From Inquilinus sp052113205 (GTDB taxonomy: Bacteria > Pseudomonadota > Alphaproteobacteria > DSM-16000 > Inquilinaceae): a DNA stretch of 64,000 nucleotides. Within the stretch, counting starts at the first letter, position 1; every line of letters starts with the position of its first letter. The position numbers were made by a program, and so were the translations under genes. Shown here one piece after another: positions 56,288-64,000 of this stretch. The stretch lies in assembly GCF_052113205.1 (NCBI RefSeq), contig NZ_JBFRCU010000009.1:65068-129067 (forward strand), in the 5' to 3' direction. Below the pieces are notes generated by a model. The model made no database searches and had not been told where the DNA came from. It worked only from the letters and a program-made list of their open reading frames with translations.

Positions 56288-57961
56288 TCAGGGCCGCGGC
56301 GGCTTCGTGCGCGGTGCCGGGGGCTTCGGGGCGGGGCGGTGGGGACGGTCTTCCTCGATCCGGATGTGCCGGTCCTGCGCGTCCGGCCGGCGGATCGAGG
56401 AGGCGAAGCGGCCGGCGGCATGGCGGGCGACCTCGACCCGGCTCTGCCGCTCGGCGATCTCGATCCGGCCGATCTCGGCCTTGGTGACATGGCCGCGGCG
56501 GCACAGGAAGGGCAGCAGCCAACGCGGATCGGCATTGTTGGCGCGGCCGACATTCAGCCGGAACCAGACCGATTCACCGTCACCCTCGCGGGCCGGGCCG
56601 CCCTCCCGGGCGGGACGGGGCGGGCGCCGGTCGGCCGCGGCGGACCGCTCCGGTGGCGGCGACAATTCCTCGGGTGCGGGAAGCAGGCTGCGATGCAGGC
56701 GGACCAGGGCGACGGCGAGATCCTCCGCGCTGCGCTCGGCCAACAGGGCGCGAGCGCCGGCCAGATCCTCCTCCGTCGCCGGCTCGGCCAGGATGGTCTC
56801 CTGGGCCAACCGTGCCTGGTCGCGGGCGCGGATCTCGTCCGCTGCCGGCGGCGGCGACCAGACCGCCTCAATCCGGGCGGCGCCGAGCAGCCTTTCGGCC
56901 TGGTGGCGGCGGTTGTACGGCACCAGCACGACGCTGACACCCTTGCGCCCGGCCCGGCCGGTGCGGCCGCTGCGATGCTGCAGGACCTGTGCGTCATGCG
57001 GCAGCTCGGCATGGATGACCAGGCCGAGATCCGGCAGGTCGAGCCCGCGGGCCGCGACATCGGTGGCGACGCAGACCCGCGCCCGGCCATCGCGCAGCGC
57101 CTGCAGCGCGCGGTTGCGCTCGACCTGGCTCAGCTCGCCCGACAGCGCCGCGACGGCGAAGCCGCGCTCCAGCAGATTGCCCTGCAGCCGGCGGACCGCC
57201 TCGCGGGTCGAGCAGAACACGATGGCGCCGCGCGCCTCGAAGAAGCGCAGGATGTTGACCACGGCGCGCTCCACCTCATGCGGCGCGACCTGCATCGCCC
57301 GGTACTCGATGTCGCGGTGCGGCTCGTCGCGCGACGACATGGCGATGCGCTGCGCGTCACGCTGAAAGCGCCGGGCGAGGGCGATGATCTCCTTCGGCAG
57401 CGTGGCCGAGAACAGCAGGGTCCGGCGCTCCGCCGGGGCGGCGTCGAGGATCGCCTCGAGATCCTCGCGGAAGCCGAGGTCGAGCATCTCGTCGGCCTCG
57501 TCCAGCACCACGGCGCGCAAGGCCGAGAGGTCGAGCTGGCCGCGCTCGATATGGTCGCGCAGGCGCCCGGGCGTGCCGACGACGATGTGGCAGCCGGCGG
57601 CCAACAGGCGCTGCTCGCGCCGGGCGTCCATGCCGCCGACGCAGGCGAGGACGCGGCCTCCCGCCGGCTGGTACAGCCACTCCAGCTCGCGCTGCACCTG
57701 CAGCGCCAGCTCGCGGGTCGGGGCGATCACCAGGGCGAGCGGCGCCCCGGCAGGCCCGAGCCGCTCGGCATCGCCGAGCAGCGTGCCGCCGAGGGCCAGG
57801 CCATAGGCCACGGTCTTGCCTGACCCGGTCTGGGCCGAGACCAGCAGGTCGCGGTCGGCGTTCTCGGATTGCAGCACGGCGGCCTGGACCGGCGTGGGTT
57901 CGGCATAGCCGCGCTCGGACAGGGCGCGCAGCAGGCTGGCGGGGGCGGGAGAGAAAGGCAT
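56288..57961 (-). CDS. DEAD-box RNA helicase with DbpA-type C terminus
   Basis: The 557-residue helicase has all DEAD-box motifs: PTPVQAAVL (Q), AQTGSGKT (I), PTRELALQV (Ia), TPGRL (Ib), DEAD (II), SAT (III), IVFCSTREA (IV), ATDVAARGLD (V) and HRSGRTGRAG (VI). Residues of about 460-515 (VWFRLNVGRANNADPRWLLPF ... IGRIEI) form a DbpA-like RNA-binding domain, which in E. coli DbpA targets 23S rRNA. A basic Pro-rich tail follows. It likely acts in ribosome assembly or RNA decay. The start ATG at 57961 is typical. Confidence 0.92.
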   Translation of the reverse strand: MPFSPAPASLLRALSERGYAEPTPVQAAVLQSENADRDLLVSAQTGSGKTVAYGLALGGTLLGDAERLGPAGAPLALVIAPTRELALQVQRELEWLYQPAGGRVLACVGGMDARREQRLLAAGCHIVVGTPGRLRDHIERGQLDLSALRAVVLDEADEMLDLGFREDLEAILDAAPAERRTLLFSATLPKEIIALARRFQRDAQRIAMSSRDEPHRDIEYRAMQVAPHEVERAVVNILRFFEARGAIVFCSTREAVRRLQGNLLERGFAVAALSGELSQVERNRALQALRDGRARVCVATDVAARGLDLPDLGLVIHAELPHDAQVLQHRSGRTGRAGRKGVSVVLVPYNRRHQAERLLGAARIEAVWSPPPAADEIRARDQARLAQETILAEPATEEDLAGARALLAERSAEDLAVALVRLHRSLLPAPEELSPPPERSAAADRRPPRPAREGGPAREGDGESVWFRLNVGRANNADPRWLLPFLCRRGHVTKAEIGRIEIAERQSRVEVARHAAGRFASSIRRPDAQDRHIRIEEDRPHRPAPKPPAPRTKPPRP

Positions 57962-58173
57962 GTCGCACTAGACCCTTGTTTCGAGCCGTGGCGGACACTG
58001 CTCCTGATGGGGATCCCGACCTTCCGAAATGCCCTGGGACGACCACGCATCGCTGCGGGCCGGTCCAACGGCGGGAGATCTCTGGATCATCGCGCGCATC
58101 GATACGCGAACCGAGCGCCGCGCACAAGGGCAGGGCTGTCAGCGGCAGGGCAGCGAACTCAAGTTACAGGTGA
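57962..58173. other. gap between helicase gene and IS element
   Basis: No gene is recognisable in these 212 bases. They presumably contain the helicase promoter and the DNA that flanks the insertion. I could not pair the sequence with that to the right of the element to rebuild an interrupted gene. Confidence 0.35.
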
Positions 58174-58241
58174 TCGTGTCCCCGGGAGTGGAGTAGGAGC
58201 GGCGAGGTGATCACCGCGCTCTCCGGCGTGGGCCGGGTTGG

Positions 58242-59480
58242 TCAGGCAGCCATGATAGGCAGGCTGACGAGGGGATCATCGCCGATGGCGGCGACGCTTT
58301 CCAGGGTCATGTAGCGGCAGCGCTGGACGGCCCATTCGTCGTTCTGTTCGAGGAGCAAGGCGCCGACGAGGCGGAGGATGGCGGCCTCGTTGGGGAAGAT
58401 GCCGACGACCTCGTTGCGGCGCTTGATCTCGCCGTTGAGGCGTTCCAGCGGGTTGGTGGAGTGGATCTTGGACCAGTGGTCCTTGGGGAACCCCATGTAG
58501 GCCAGGACGTCGGTCTCGGCCTGGTCCATGAAGGTGGCGAGCTTGGGCAGCTTGGGTCGGAGCTGATCGGCGACCTTGCGCCACTGGGTTTGGCCGGCGC
58601 CGGCATCCTCCTGGGCGAAGGCAGTGGCGATGAAGGCCGAGACCACCCGGCGGCCGCTCTTGCCGGCATGGGCGAGTGCGTTGCGCATGAAGTGGACTCG
58701 GCAGCGCTGCCAGGTGGCGGTCAGCACCCGGGCGGCGGCGGCCTTCAGCCCCTCATGCGCGTCGGAGATCACCAGCTCGACGCCACGCAGGCCGCGCCGG
58801 GCGAGGCTGCGCAGGAACTCGGTCCAGAAGGTCTCGGCCTCGGACGGGTCGACGTCCAGGCCAAGCACCTCGCGCCGTCCATCGGTGTTGGCGCCGACAG
58901 CCACGATCACTGCGACCGAGATGATCCGGCCGGCTTGACGGACCTTCACGTAGGTGGCGTCGATCCACAGATACGGCCAGTCGCCCTCGATCGGGCGGGT
59001 CAGGAAGGCCTGGACCTTCTCGTCGATCTCCTCGCACAGCCGGCTCACCTGGCTCTTCGACATCCCCGAGCCGCCCATGGCACGGACCAGCTCATCCACC
59101 GAGCGGGTCGAGATCCCTTGCACGTAGGCTTCCTGGATCACCGCCGCCAGCGCCTTCTCAGCCAGACGCCGCGGCTCCAGGAAACCGGGGAAGTAGCTGC
59201 CCGTCCGCAGCTTCGGGATGCGCAGTTCCACCGTCCCCGCCCGGGTCTCCCAGTCCCGCTCGCGGTAGCCGTTGCGCTGCGCCTGACGCTCCGGGCTCTT
59301 CTCGCCGAAGCCCGCGCCGGTCTTCGCCGTCACCTCCAGCTCCATCAGCCGCTGCGCCGCGAACCCGACCTTCCTTCGCCCGCCGAAGCGGGCTTCGCGA
59401 AGGCGGGTCATCTCCCGCAGCAGATCGGCGTCAGCGCTCTTCTCCATCAGCCCACGCAGGGCCATCATGTCCTCGGTCAT
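58242..59480 (-). CDS. IS256-family (Mutator-type) transposase
   Basis: The 412-residue transposase shows the IS256 DDE pattern: Asp in YLWIDATYVKVR, Asp in LVISDAHEGLKAA and Glu in TNPLERLNGEIKRRNEVVGIFP. RCRVHFMRNAL is the usual motif before the third residue. Length is normal for the family and the frame is uninterrupted. It is transcribed from the right end, behind a strong hairpin at 59554-59611. Confidence 0.94.
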   Translation of the reverse strand: MTEDMMALRGLMEKSADADLLREMTRLREARFGGRRKVGFAAQRLMELEVTAKTGAGFGEKSPERQAQRNGYRERDWETRAGTVELRIPKLRTGSYFPGFLEPRRLAEKALAAVIQEAYVQGISTRSVDELVRAMGGSGMSKSQVSRLCEEIDEKVQAFLTRPIEGDWPYLWIDATYVKVRQAGRIISVAVIVAVGANTDGRREVLGLDVDPSEAETFWTEFLRSLARRGLRGVELVISDAHEGLKAAAARVLTATWQRCRVHFMRNALAHAGKSGRRVVSAFIATAFAQEDAGAGQTQWRKVADQLRPKLPKLATFMDQAETDVLAYMGFPKDHWSKIHSTNPLERLNGEIKRRNEVVGIFPNEAAILRLVGALLLEQNDEWAVQRCRYMTLESVAAIGDDPLVSLPIMAA

Positions 59481-59553
59481 CTTCGGTTCCTTCGGTTCCA
59501 GGTTGGTGTCAGCAACCAGACCCTACCGGAGAACCGCAGATGACCACCGCTAT

Positions 59554-59611
59554 GGATAAGTAGCCCGCCGCCGCCGGACTCTCGGCGGTCGCTGCGACGG
59601 GCTACTTATCC
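59554..59611. other. hairpin upstream of the transposase gene
   Basis: GGATAAGTAGCCCG (59554-59567) and CGGGCTACTTATCC (59598-59611) form a perfect 14-bp stem around a 30-base loop that contains a further CCGCCG/CGGCGG pairing. It sits inside the right end of the element, between the terminal repeat and the transposase start. It could block transcription or translation entering from outside, a known way to limit transposition. Confidence 0.7.
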
Positions 59612-59706
59612 ACAGCTCCTACACCACTCGGGGGGACACGACCTTCTGATGTGGGAGGAACCGTCCGGGAGACTTGGTGCGGCGGCGGCAGGGGTGTCGG
59701 CATGGG

Positions 59707-59747
59707 TTTCCCGCTCGCGTCGCTTGTCAGACGCCGCGAGCGGGAAA
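59707..59747 (-). terminator. hairpin after the DUF1330 gene
   Basis: TTTCCCGCTCGCG (59707-59719) and CGCGAGCGGGAAA (59735-59747) form a perfect 13-bp stem beginning 10 bases after the DUF1330 stop on the minus strand. The distal side has no T-run of its own, though the stem ends in AAA/TTT. Confidence 0.55.
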
Positions 59748-59757
59748 GGCAACCGGC

Positions 59758-60108
59758 TCAGCCGCCTTGGATGGCGCGTCGTACTTCGCCGGCAAAGCCC
59801 TTGATGGTGAAACCCTCAGGAATCTCGTCGATCAGGATGATGTCGGAGATCGCATTGTTAATGCGAAGCGGCCTGATCGCCGTATATTCGGGGGAGTTAT
59901 ACCAAGTCGTTGCGGCCTCTCGGTTCGGGAACTCTATGAGGACGACAGATCCCGGCCAAGCGCCTTCGACGACGTCGCCAGGACCTTGGGCGAGCCACTT
60001 GCCGCCATAGGGTGCGACGGTCGCCTCAACCTGCTCCAGGTAGCTGAGGCCGTCACTGTTCGGAACGTCGCCGGGTATGCGCAGGTGGTTGATTAGATAG
60101 GTTTTCAT
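59758..60108 (-). CDS. DUF1330-family protein
   Basis: The 116-residue protein fits DUF1330: TYLINHLRIPGD at the start, YLEQVEATVAPYGGKWLAQG, SVVLIEFPNREAATTWYNSPEYTAIRPLR. The fold is ferredoxin-like and related to NIPSNAP/monooxygenase-type domains. The catalytic role is unknown. ATG at 60108 has GGAATTGGAAGT upstream. It is last in a run with the ene-reductase gene, 47 bases before it. Confidence 0.85.
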   Translation of the reverse strand: MKTYLINHLRIPGDVPNSDGLSYLEQVEATVAPYGGKWLAQGPGDVVEGAWPGSVVLIEFPNREAATTWYNSPEYTAIRPLRINNAISDIILIDEIPEGFTIKGFAGEVRRAIQGG

Positions 60109-60155
60109 ACTTCCAATTCCTTCTGGTTGCGGCACGGAACCGCGGGGGAGGCAGA

Positions 60156-61256
60156 TCAAACGAGGGAGGCGAACTGAGCCTTGTCGAACGGCAGGAGGGT
60201 GTCGAGCTGGCCCGAGCGTATTTTTTTCGGCCAGGCCGGATCGCTCAGTAGGGCGCGACCCACGGCGATAAGGTCGAACTCATCCGCGCTGAGCCGCTTG
60301 AGCAGATTGTCGAGCGTGCCGACCGGCGCCCCCGTCGACTGGCCTCGGAGCTGCTCGATGAAGTCGGCGCCGGCAAGACCCACCGAGCCTACGCTGATTG
60401 TCGCACGGCCCGTCAGCTTGCGTGTCCATCCGGCTAGGTTTAGGTTGGTTTCCGGAAACTCAGGCTTCCAGAAGCGCCGCGTCGATGCGTGAAATATATC
60501 GACACCAGCGTCGGCAATGGGTGCCAGTAGCTGCTCCAGCGCCTCGGGCGTTTCCGCCAGCCGGGCGCCATAATCCTGCTGTTTCCACTGCGAATAGCGG
60601 AAAATCATGGGGAAATCGGTGCCGATTGCCTCGCGAACGGCGCGTACGACCTCAACCGCGAAGCGAGTTCGTTCGATCGCATCGCCGCCATAGATATCTG
60701 TACGTGTGTTGGAGCCTGCCCAGAGAAACTGGTCGATGAGATAGCCGTGTGCGCCGTGCAGTTCGATTGCATCGAAGCCGAGAGCACGCGCGGCCGCCGC
60801 GGCCCGTGCGAACGCGTCAATCGTGTCGGCAATGTCCGAATCGCTCATCCCGTGGAAGTCAGCGGTCGCATCGACAGGCCCTTCCGATGGGGCGTCGGGA
60901 TGCGGGCCGGTGCCGGGGTCGCGAGCAATGCCCTGATGCCAGAGCTGCGGCGCGATCTGTCCGCCGGCCNCATGCACTTCGGACACGACCCGTCCCCAGC
61001 CCTCGAGGCTATCGGACGCATGGAAGTTGGGTATGGCTGCGTCATTCGAGGCGGCAGGACGTCCGATCGTCGTGCCTTCGGTGATGATAAGTCCCACCCC
61101 TCCCTCGGCGCGGCGGCGATAATAGTCCGCGACCTCTTGTGTAGGGACGCCGGCCGGGCTGAACCGTCGCGTCATCGGGGCCATAACGATCCGGTTCGGC
61201 AAGTCGAGGGAGCCGAGCCGAAACGGGCGAAACAGGGGGGTGACGTCCATAATCAT
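60156..61256 (-). CDS. Old Yellow Enzyme-type NADH:flavin oxidoreductase
   Basis: The 366-residue protein is an FMN-dependent ene-reductase. It has LFRPFRLGSLDLPNRIVMAPMTRRF at the start, substrate-site IAPQLWHQGI, FDAIELHGAHGYLIDQFLW, NTRTDIYGG and a late IAVGRALLSDPAWPKKI. It should reduce activated C=C bonds of enones or nitro compounds. An undetermined base at 60970 leaves one residue (EVHXAGG) open. ATG at 61256 follows AGGGAT. It is flanked by an SDR gene and a DUF1330 gene on the same strand. Confidence 0.9.
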   Translation of the reverse strand: MIMDVTPLFRPFRLGSLDLPNRIVMAPMTRRFSPAGVPTQEVADYYRRRAEGGVGLIITEGTTIGRPAASNDAAIPNFHASDSLEGWGRVVSEVHXAGGQIAPQLWHQGIARDPGTGPHPDAPSEGPVDATADFHGMSDSDIADTIDAFARAAAAARALGFDAIELHGAHGYLIDQFLWAGSNTRTDIYGGDAIERTRFAVEVVRAVREAIGTDFPMIFRYSQWKQQDYGARLAETPEALEQLLAPIADAGVDIFHASTRRFWKPEFPETNLNLAGWTRKLTGRATISVGSVGLAGADFIEQLRGQSTGAPVGTLDNLLKRLSADEFDLIAVGRALLSDPAWPKKIRSGQLDTLLPFDKAQFASLV

Positions 61257-61387
61257 ATCCCTATCATGAGATTCTTGCGGTCCCCGCGCCGGTGCCGTCC
61301 GGCCGAGGCTGACGGTCAGACTCGATGTGCGCGGCCCTGCTTCGACGTCCCAGGCCCTGAGAATCCGATGCCGATCGGATGCGCCGG

Positions 61388-62167
61388 TCAGAGGGCCATG
61401 CCGCCCGAAACCTCGATCCGCTGGGCATTCACCCACCGGTGATCCTCTGACAGCAGGGACGCAATCATGGGGCCGATATCTTCCGGCAACCCGGTCCGCC
61501 CGAGAGCCGTCATGTCCGCCACCCGCTTGTTCAGCTCGGGATTGTCCCGAACCATCCCGCCGCTGAAATCGGTCGCAATGGCGCCAGGTGCGACCGTGTT
61601 GACGGCGATCCGCCGCGGCCCCAGTTCCTTCGCCATGTATCTGGTCAGCACCTCGACCGCCCCCTTCATCGACGCATAGGCACCGCTGCCCGGTATCGTG
61701 ATGCGGGTCAGCCCGGTCGATATGTTCACGATGCGCCCGCCGTCATTGATGAGCGGCAGCAGCGTCTGGGTGAGAAAAAAGACGCCCTTGAAATGGACAT
61801 TGTAGAGCGCGTCGAGTTCGTCCTCGGTCGTGCTCTCGAACGCGTTGTGGTGGGATATGCCGGCGTTGTTCACGAGGTAGTCGAACCGCTGCGCGCCAAG
61901 ATCGGTGAGGGCGGCCGTGAGGTTCGGCCCGAACGCGCCGAACGATCCGATCCTGCCGGTGTCGAGCTGCAGCGCCAAGGCCTTGCTGCCGGCTTCCGCG
62001 GCGAGTTCGACGACCTTGTCTGCCTCTGCCCTGCTGGTGTTGTAGGTGAAGACGGACTCGACCCCGCGCTCGGCGAGATTTAGGACAATCGAGCGGCCCA
62101 GGCCCCGGCTGCCGCCTGTGACGACCGCGATTTTCCGAGGGCCGGCCAAAGTCATGGTGCTGGTCAT
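61388..62167 (-). CDS. short-chain dehydrogenase/reductase
   Basis: The 259-residue classical SDR has the cofactor motif VVTGGSRGLGRSIVLNL, the structural LVNNAGISHHN, the catalytic Ser in IVNISTGLT and the YASMK Tyr-Lys pair, plus VNTVAPGAIATDF. It uses NAD(P)(H) on an unknown alcohol or ketone. ATG at 62167 has AGGAGTG upstream. It is upstream of the ene-reductase gene by 131 bases on the same strand and may act on related carbonyl compounds. Confidence 0.9.
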   Translation of the reverse strand: MTSTMTLAGPRKIAVVTGGSRGLGRSIVLNLAERGVESVFTYNTSRAEADKVVELAAEAGSKALALQLDTGRIGSFGAFGPNLTAALTDLGAQRFDYLVNNAGISHHNAFESTTEDELDALYNVHFKGVFFLTQTLLPLINDGGRIVNISTGLTRITIPGSGAYASMKGAVEVLTRYMAKELGPRRIAVNTVAPGAIATDFSGGMVRDNPELNKRVADMTALGRTGLPEDIGPMIASLLSEDHRWVNAQRIEVSGGMAL

Positions 62168-62240
62168 CTTTGCACACTCCTTCTTGGATGATGGTGCATG
62201 ACGATGCAGGTGCAACGCTGTGGTTCGACGGAGATCCGCG

Positions 62241-63194
62241 CTACTGCGGGAAGAGCACGGCGATGGCGATTGCCATCGTCACGATGCTGAACACGGTGCT
62301 GGCGATGACCATGGATCCGGCTGTCGCTGAGTCCAGGCGGTAGTTCACGGCGAACAGTATCCCGAAGAACCCCGATGGCACCGCCGCCAGCAGGATGGCC
62401 ACCTTCGCGGTTTCGGCCGAGACCGGCAGGATGAACACGACCGCGGCGGTCAGCAGCGGCCGGATGATGTCGGCCGCTCCGGTCGCCCTGACGACCTTCC
62501 AATCCAGCCGGAAGGACTGGCCCGACAGGACCAGGCCGGTGAGGAACAGCGCAACGCCGGCGGCCGCATTCCCGATCAGCAGCAGGCAGGCGTCGACGAC
62601 GGGGCCGAGCTTCAGCTGTAACAGCGAGAGTNCGATGCCGAGCACCGGCGCCAGGACCACGGGCTTGGTCAGTGCGCGCCGCAGGGCTCGGAGGATCCGA
62701 AGGGTCACCGGTTCGGCAGCCGCGCCGTCTTTCCCCCCATAGATCTCGAGGAGGACCAGCGTGAGCGGACTGACGAGGATGGAGCCGGCTGCCAATGTGA
62801 CGGCGACCGGAACGGTTCCGGTCGGGCCGAGCACCGCGGACACGATGGGAAGCCCGACGCCCGCGAGGTTCGGAAAGGCGATCGTCAGGGCCTGGAGCGC
62901 AGCGTCCTCCTTGCCGATCTTGGAGGATGCGTGCTGACGGAAATACCACGCCAGGTACAGCAGCAGCATGACCCCGCCGGAGATCGCGAAGAGCGGCGCC
63001 TGCGCCAGCATCTCGTTTCGTGGCGCCGATGCCGTCGCCGCAAACACGGATGCCGGCAGGGCGAAGTCCATCACCAGCTTGTTCAGGCTGTCGACCTGAT
63101 GATTTTCGACGATGTGCGTTCGTCCGGCGGCATAGCCCAGCCCCATCACGAAGAACACCGGCGCCAGCGCCAGCAGGATTGCGTCCGACATCAT
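62241..63194 (-). CDS. AEC-family (auxin efflux carrier-like) transporter
   Basis: The 317-residue membrane protein has about ten spans with the AEC/MdcF pattern: LALAPVFFVMGLGYAAGR at the start, LNKLVMDFALPASVF, AFPNLAGVGLPIVSAVLGP in the middle, and a second half ending AVPSGFFGILFAVNYRLD. AEC members carry organic anions such as malonate or malate. An undetermined base at 62632 makes one residue ambiguous. The ATG at 63194 has GGAGG upstream. It leads a same-strand run of four genes. Confidence 0.88.
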   Translation of the reverse strand: MMSDAILLALAPVFFVMGLGYAAGRTHIVENHQVDSLNKLVMDFALPASVFAATASAPRNEMLAQAPLFAISGGVMLLLYLAWYFRQHASSKIGKEDAALQALTIAFPNLAGVGLPIVSAVLGPTGTVPVAVTLAAGSILVSPLTLVLLEIYGGKDGAAAEPVTLRILRALRRALTKPVVLAPVLGIXLSLLQLKLGPVVDACLLLIGNAAAGVALFLTGLVLSGQSFRLDWKVVRATGAADIIRPLLTAAVVFILPVSAETAKVAILLAAVPSGFFGILFAVNYRLDSATAGSMVIASTVFSIVTMAIAIAVLFPQ

Positions 63195-63590
63195 GGGAAC
63201 GGCCTCCACCTGCGGATGACCGGGACGATGTGCGGGCACCTCGCCGCGCAATCCGCCCATGTCATCGGTCAAAGGCTAAGGGCAAGGCCGCGCGCCGCTC
63301 CATCGCACATTCGATCGTCGGTGCTCCGTGTTCGTAGAGCAGAGCCTATACCTAGGTCTTGGGCGATAGTCTGAACCGACAGTTTTCGTTTGCCTTGCGG
63401 CGATGACGATCCGGTCCGCGGCACTATACCAAAGTATTTAGTCGGCGACCGGAATGCACGGTTCCGACAGCCCTCCTGTAGAATGGAGGCAGGGCCGGGG
63501 TCCGCCGTACCGTCCATCTCGTGGTCCCGACGACGCTTCTGCCAGGTCGCTCGGAGACCACTCCCGATACTCAAAGATCGAGGTGGTCTC
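63195..63590. other. 396-base divergent region with an inverted repeat
   Basis: No gene is visible between the AEC transporter and the hydrolase. GAGACCAC (63554-63561) and GTGGTCTC (63583-63590) form an 8-bp dyad whose right arm ends immediately before the hydrolase ATG and lies next to its GAGG site. In mRNA it could hide the ribosome site. Otherwise I see only AT-richer DNA around 63340-63440, likely promoters. Confidence 0.4.
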
Positions 63591-64000
63591 ATGTCCGCGT
63601 TCCACAGCAAGCGCATCCTCCTGCTGGCCTCGCTGCTGGCCTCCGTCGCCCCCGCCGCCGCATCGGCCGCGCCCGCCGCGCCGATCAAGAACATCGTGCT
63701 GGTGCACGGCGCCTGGGTCGACGCCTCCGGCTGGAAGCCGGTCTACGACATCCTGACCAGGGACGGCTTCCACGTGACCATGGTGCAGCAGCCGCTGACC
63801 AGCCTGGCGGACGACGTCGCCGCCACCAAGCGGGTCCTCGACCAGCAGGACGGGCCGACCGTCCTGGTGGCCCACAGCTATGGCGGGTCGATCATCACCG
63901 AAGCCGGCGAGGACCCGCATGTCGCCGCCCTGGTCTATGTCGCGGCCCATGCGCCCGATGTCGGCGAGGACGAAGCCGCCCTCGGCAAGAAGACGCCGAG
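63591..64000 (+). CDS. secreted alpha/beta hydrolase, 3'-truncated by the window
   Basis: The 136 codons present encode a signal peptide (ILLLASLLASVAPAAASA) and the front half of an alpha/beta hydrolase. The oxyanion region is IVLVHGAWVDASGWKPVY and the nucleophile Ser lies in TVLVAHSYGGSIITEAG, then AALVYVAAHAPDVGE. This resembles esterase/hydrolase proteins of the EstC/salicylate-esterase kind. The acid and His lie beyond the window edge. The ATG at 63591 follows GAGG. It is divergent from the AEC transporter. Confidence 0.85.
   Translation, partial: MSAFHSKRILLLASLLASVAPAAASAAPAAPIKNIVLVHGAWVDASGWKPVYDILTRDGFHVTMVQQPLTSLADDVAATKRVLDQQDGPTVLVAHSYGGSIITEAGEDPHVAALVYVAAHAPDVGEDEAALGKKTP

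Larger units (their letters stand above)
58174..59641 (-). mobile_element. IS256-family insertion sequence
   Basis: The 1468-base element is bounded by 27-base inverted repeats at 58174-58200 and 59615-59641. They match at 24 of 27 positions, each running inward from TCGTGTCCCC to GTAGGAGC. It encodes one full-length Mutator-type transposase. I see no matching 8-9 base target duplication in the flanks, so one end may have rearranged or the flanks have diverged. The intact frame and repeats suggest it could still be mobile. Confidence 0.88.

Noticed and set aside
1..64000. CRISPR arrays, rRNA and tRNA genes
   Set aside because: No regularly spaced repeats of array type and no conserved RNA-gene cores were seen on either strand by eye. 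A tRNAscan or CRISPR search would settle this.

Overview
The window is 64 kb of very GC-rich DNA that is tightly packed with genes. It looks like chromosome from a free-living alphaproteobacterium. The evidence is the strong G/C bias at third codon positions, the many ATGA, GTGA and TGATG gene overlaps, and inverted-repeat elements of the kind common in Rhodospirillales and Rhizobiales. The gene set fits too: class II DAHP synthase, a MloK1-like channel, and secD/secF next to riboflavin genes. An Inquilinus/Azospirillum-like organism is my guess from memory, not something the sequence proves. I found no rRNA, tRNA or CRISPR array. Three undetermined bases (11441, 60970, 62632) suggest a draft assembly.

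Layout. 1-8.7 kb: small regulator/target pairs (TetR with an isochorismatase-like hydrolase, LysR with a YnfM-type exporter, HxlR with a SnoaL-like protein, a Crp-type regulator), PhoH, and a YciF/KGG stress pair. 8.6-12.4 kb: an internally duplicated hypothetical protein, REP-like repeats, and a Nudix / P-loop kinase / DMSP-lyase-like cupin / deaminase cluster. 12.6-20 kb: an RTX protein, a YajQ protein, a three-gene glycosyltransferase-deacetylase operon resembling lipid A hexosamine modification, and a CHAP-domain protein. 20.6-33.2 kb: central metabolism (gabD-rpiA, gor, aroF-type DAHP synthase, pncB, pabB-pabC), a cyclic-nucleotide-gated channel and a MazEF pair. 33-40.5 kb: a long nested palindrome, an esterase, a minimal threonyl-tRNA synthetase behind what looks like a threonine attenuator, a RES/Xre toxin-antitoxin pair, and ribA-ribD. 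40.5-51.1 kb: secD-secF, a histone-deacetylase-like protein, a MacAB plus outer-membrane efflux operon and a LuxR regulator. 51.2-58 kb: an AT-rich orphan CHAT-like protease, dihydropyrimidinase with a RutR-type operator, a phage-like repressor/Cro switch, and a DEAD-box helicase. 58-64 kb: an IS256-family element followed by an ene-reductase/SDR/DUF1330/AEC-transporter group.

The points most worth a second look are these. (i) A threonine-rich leader peptide plus terminator precedes a ThrRS that lacks its editing domain (35678-37082). (ii) A free-standing CHAT-like protease has foreign base composition (51216-51824). (iii) A repressor/Cro module has four matching operators, two on each side of the repressor gene (54236-55658). 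(iv) The lipid A-type operon spans 15371-18942. (v) A DMSP-lyase-like cupin sits inside a nucleotide-handling operon. (vi) A near-perfect RutR box precedes hydA.
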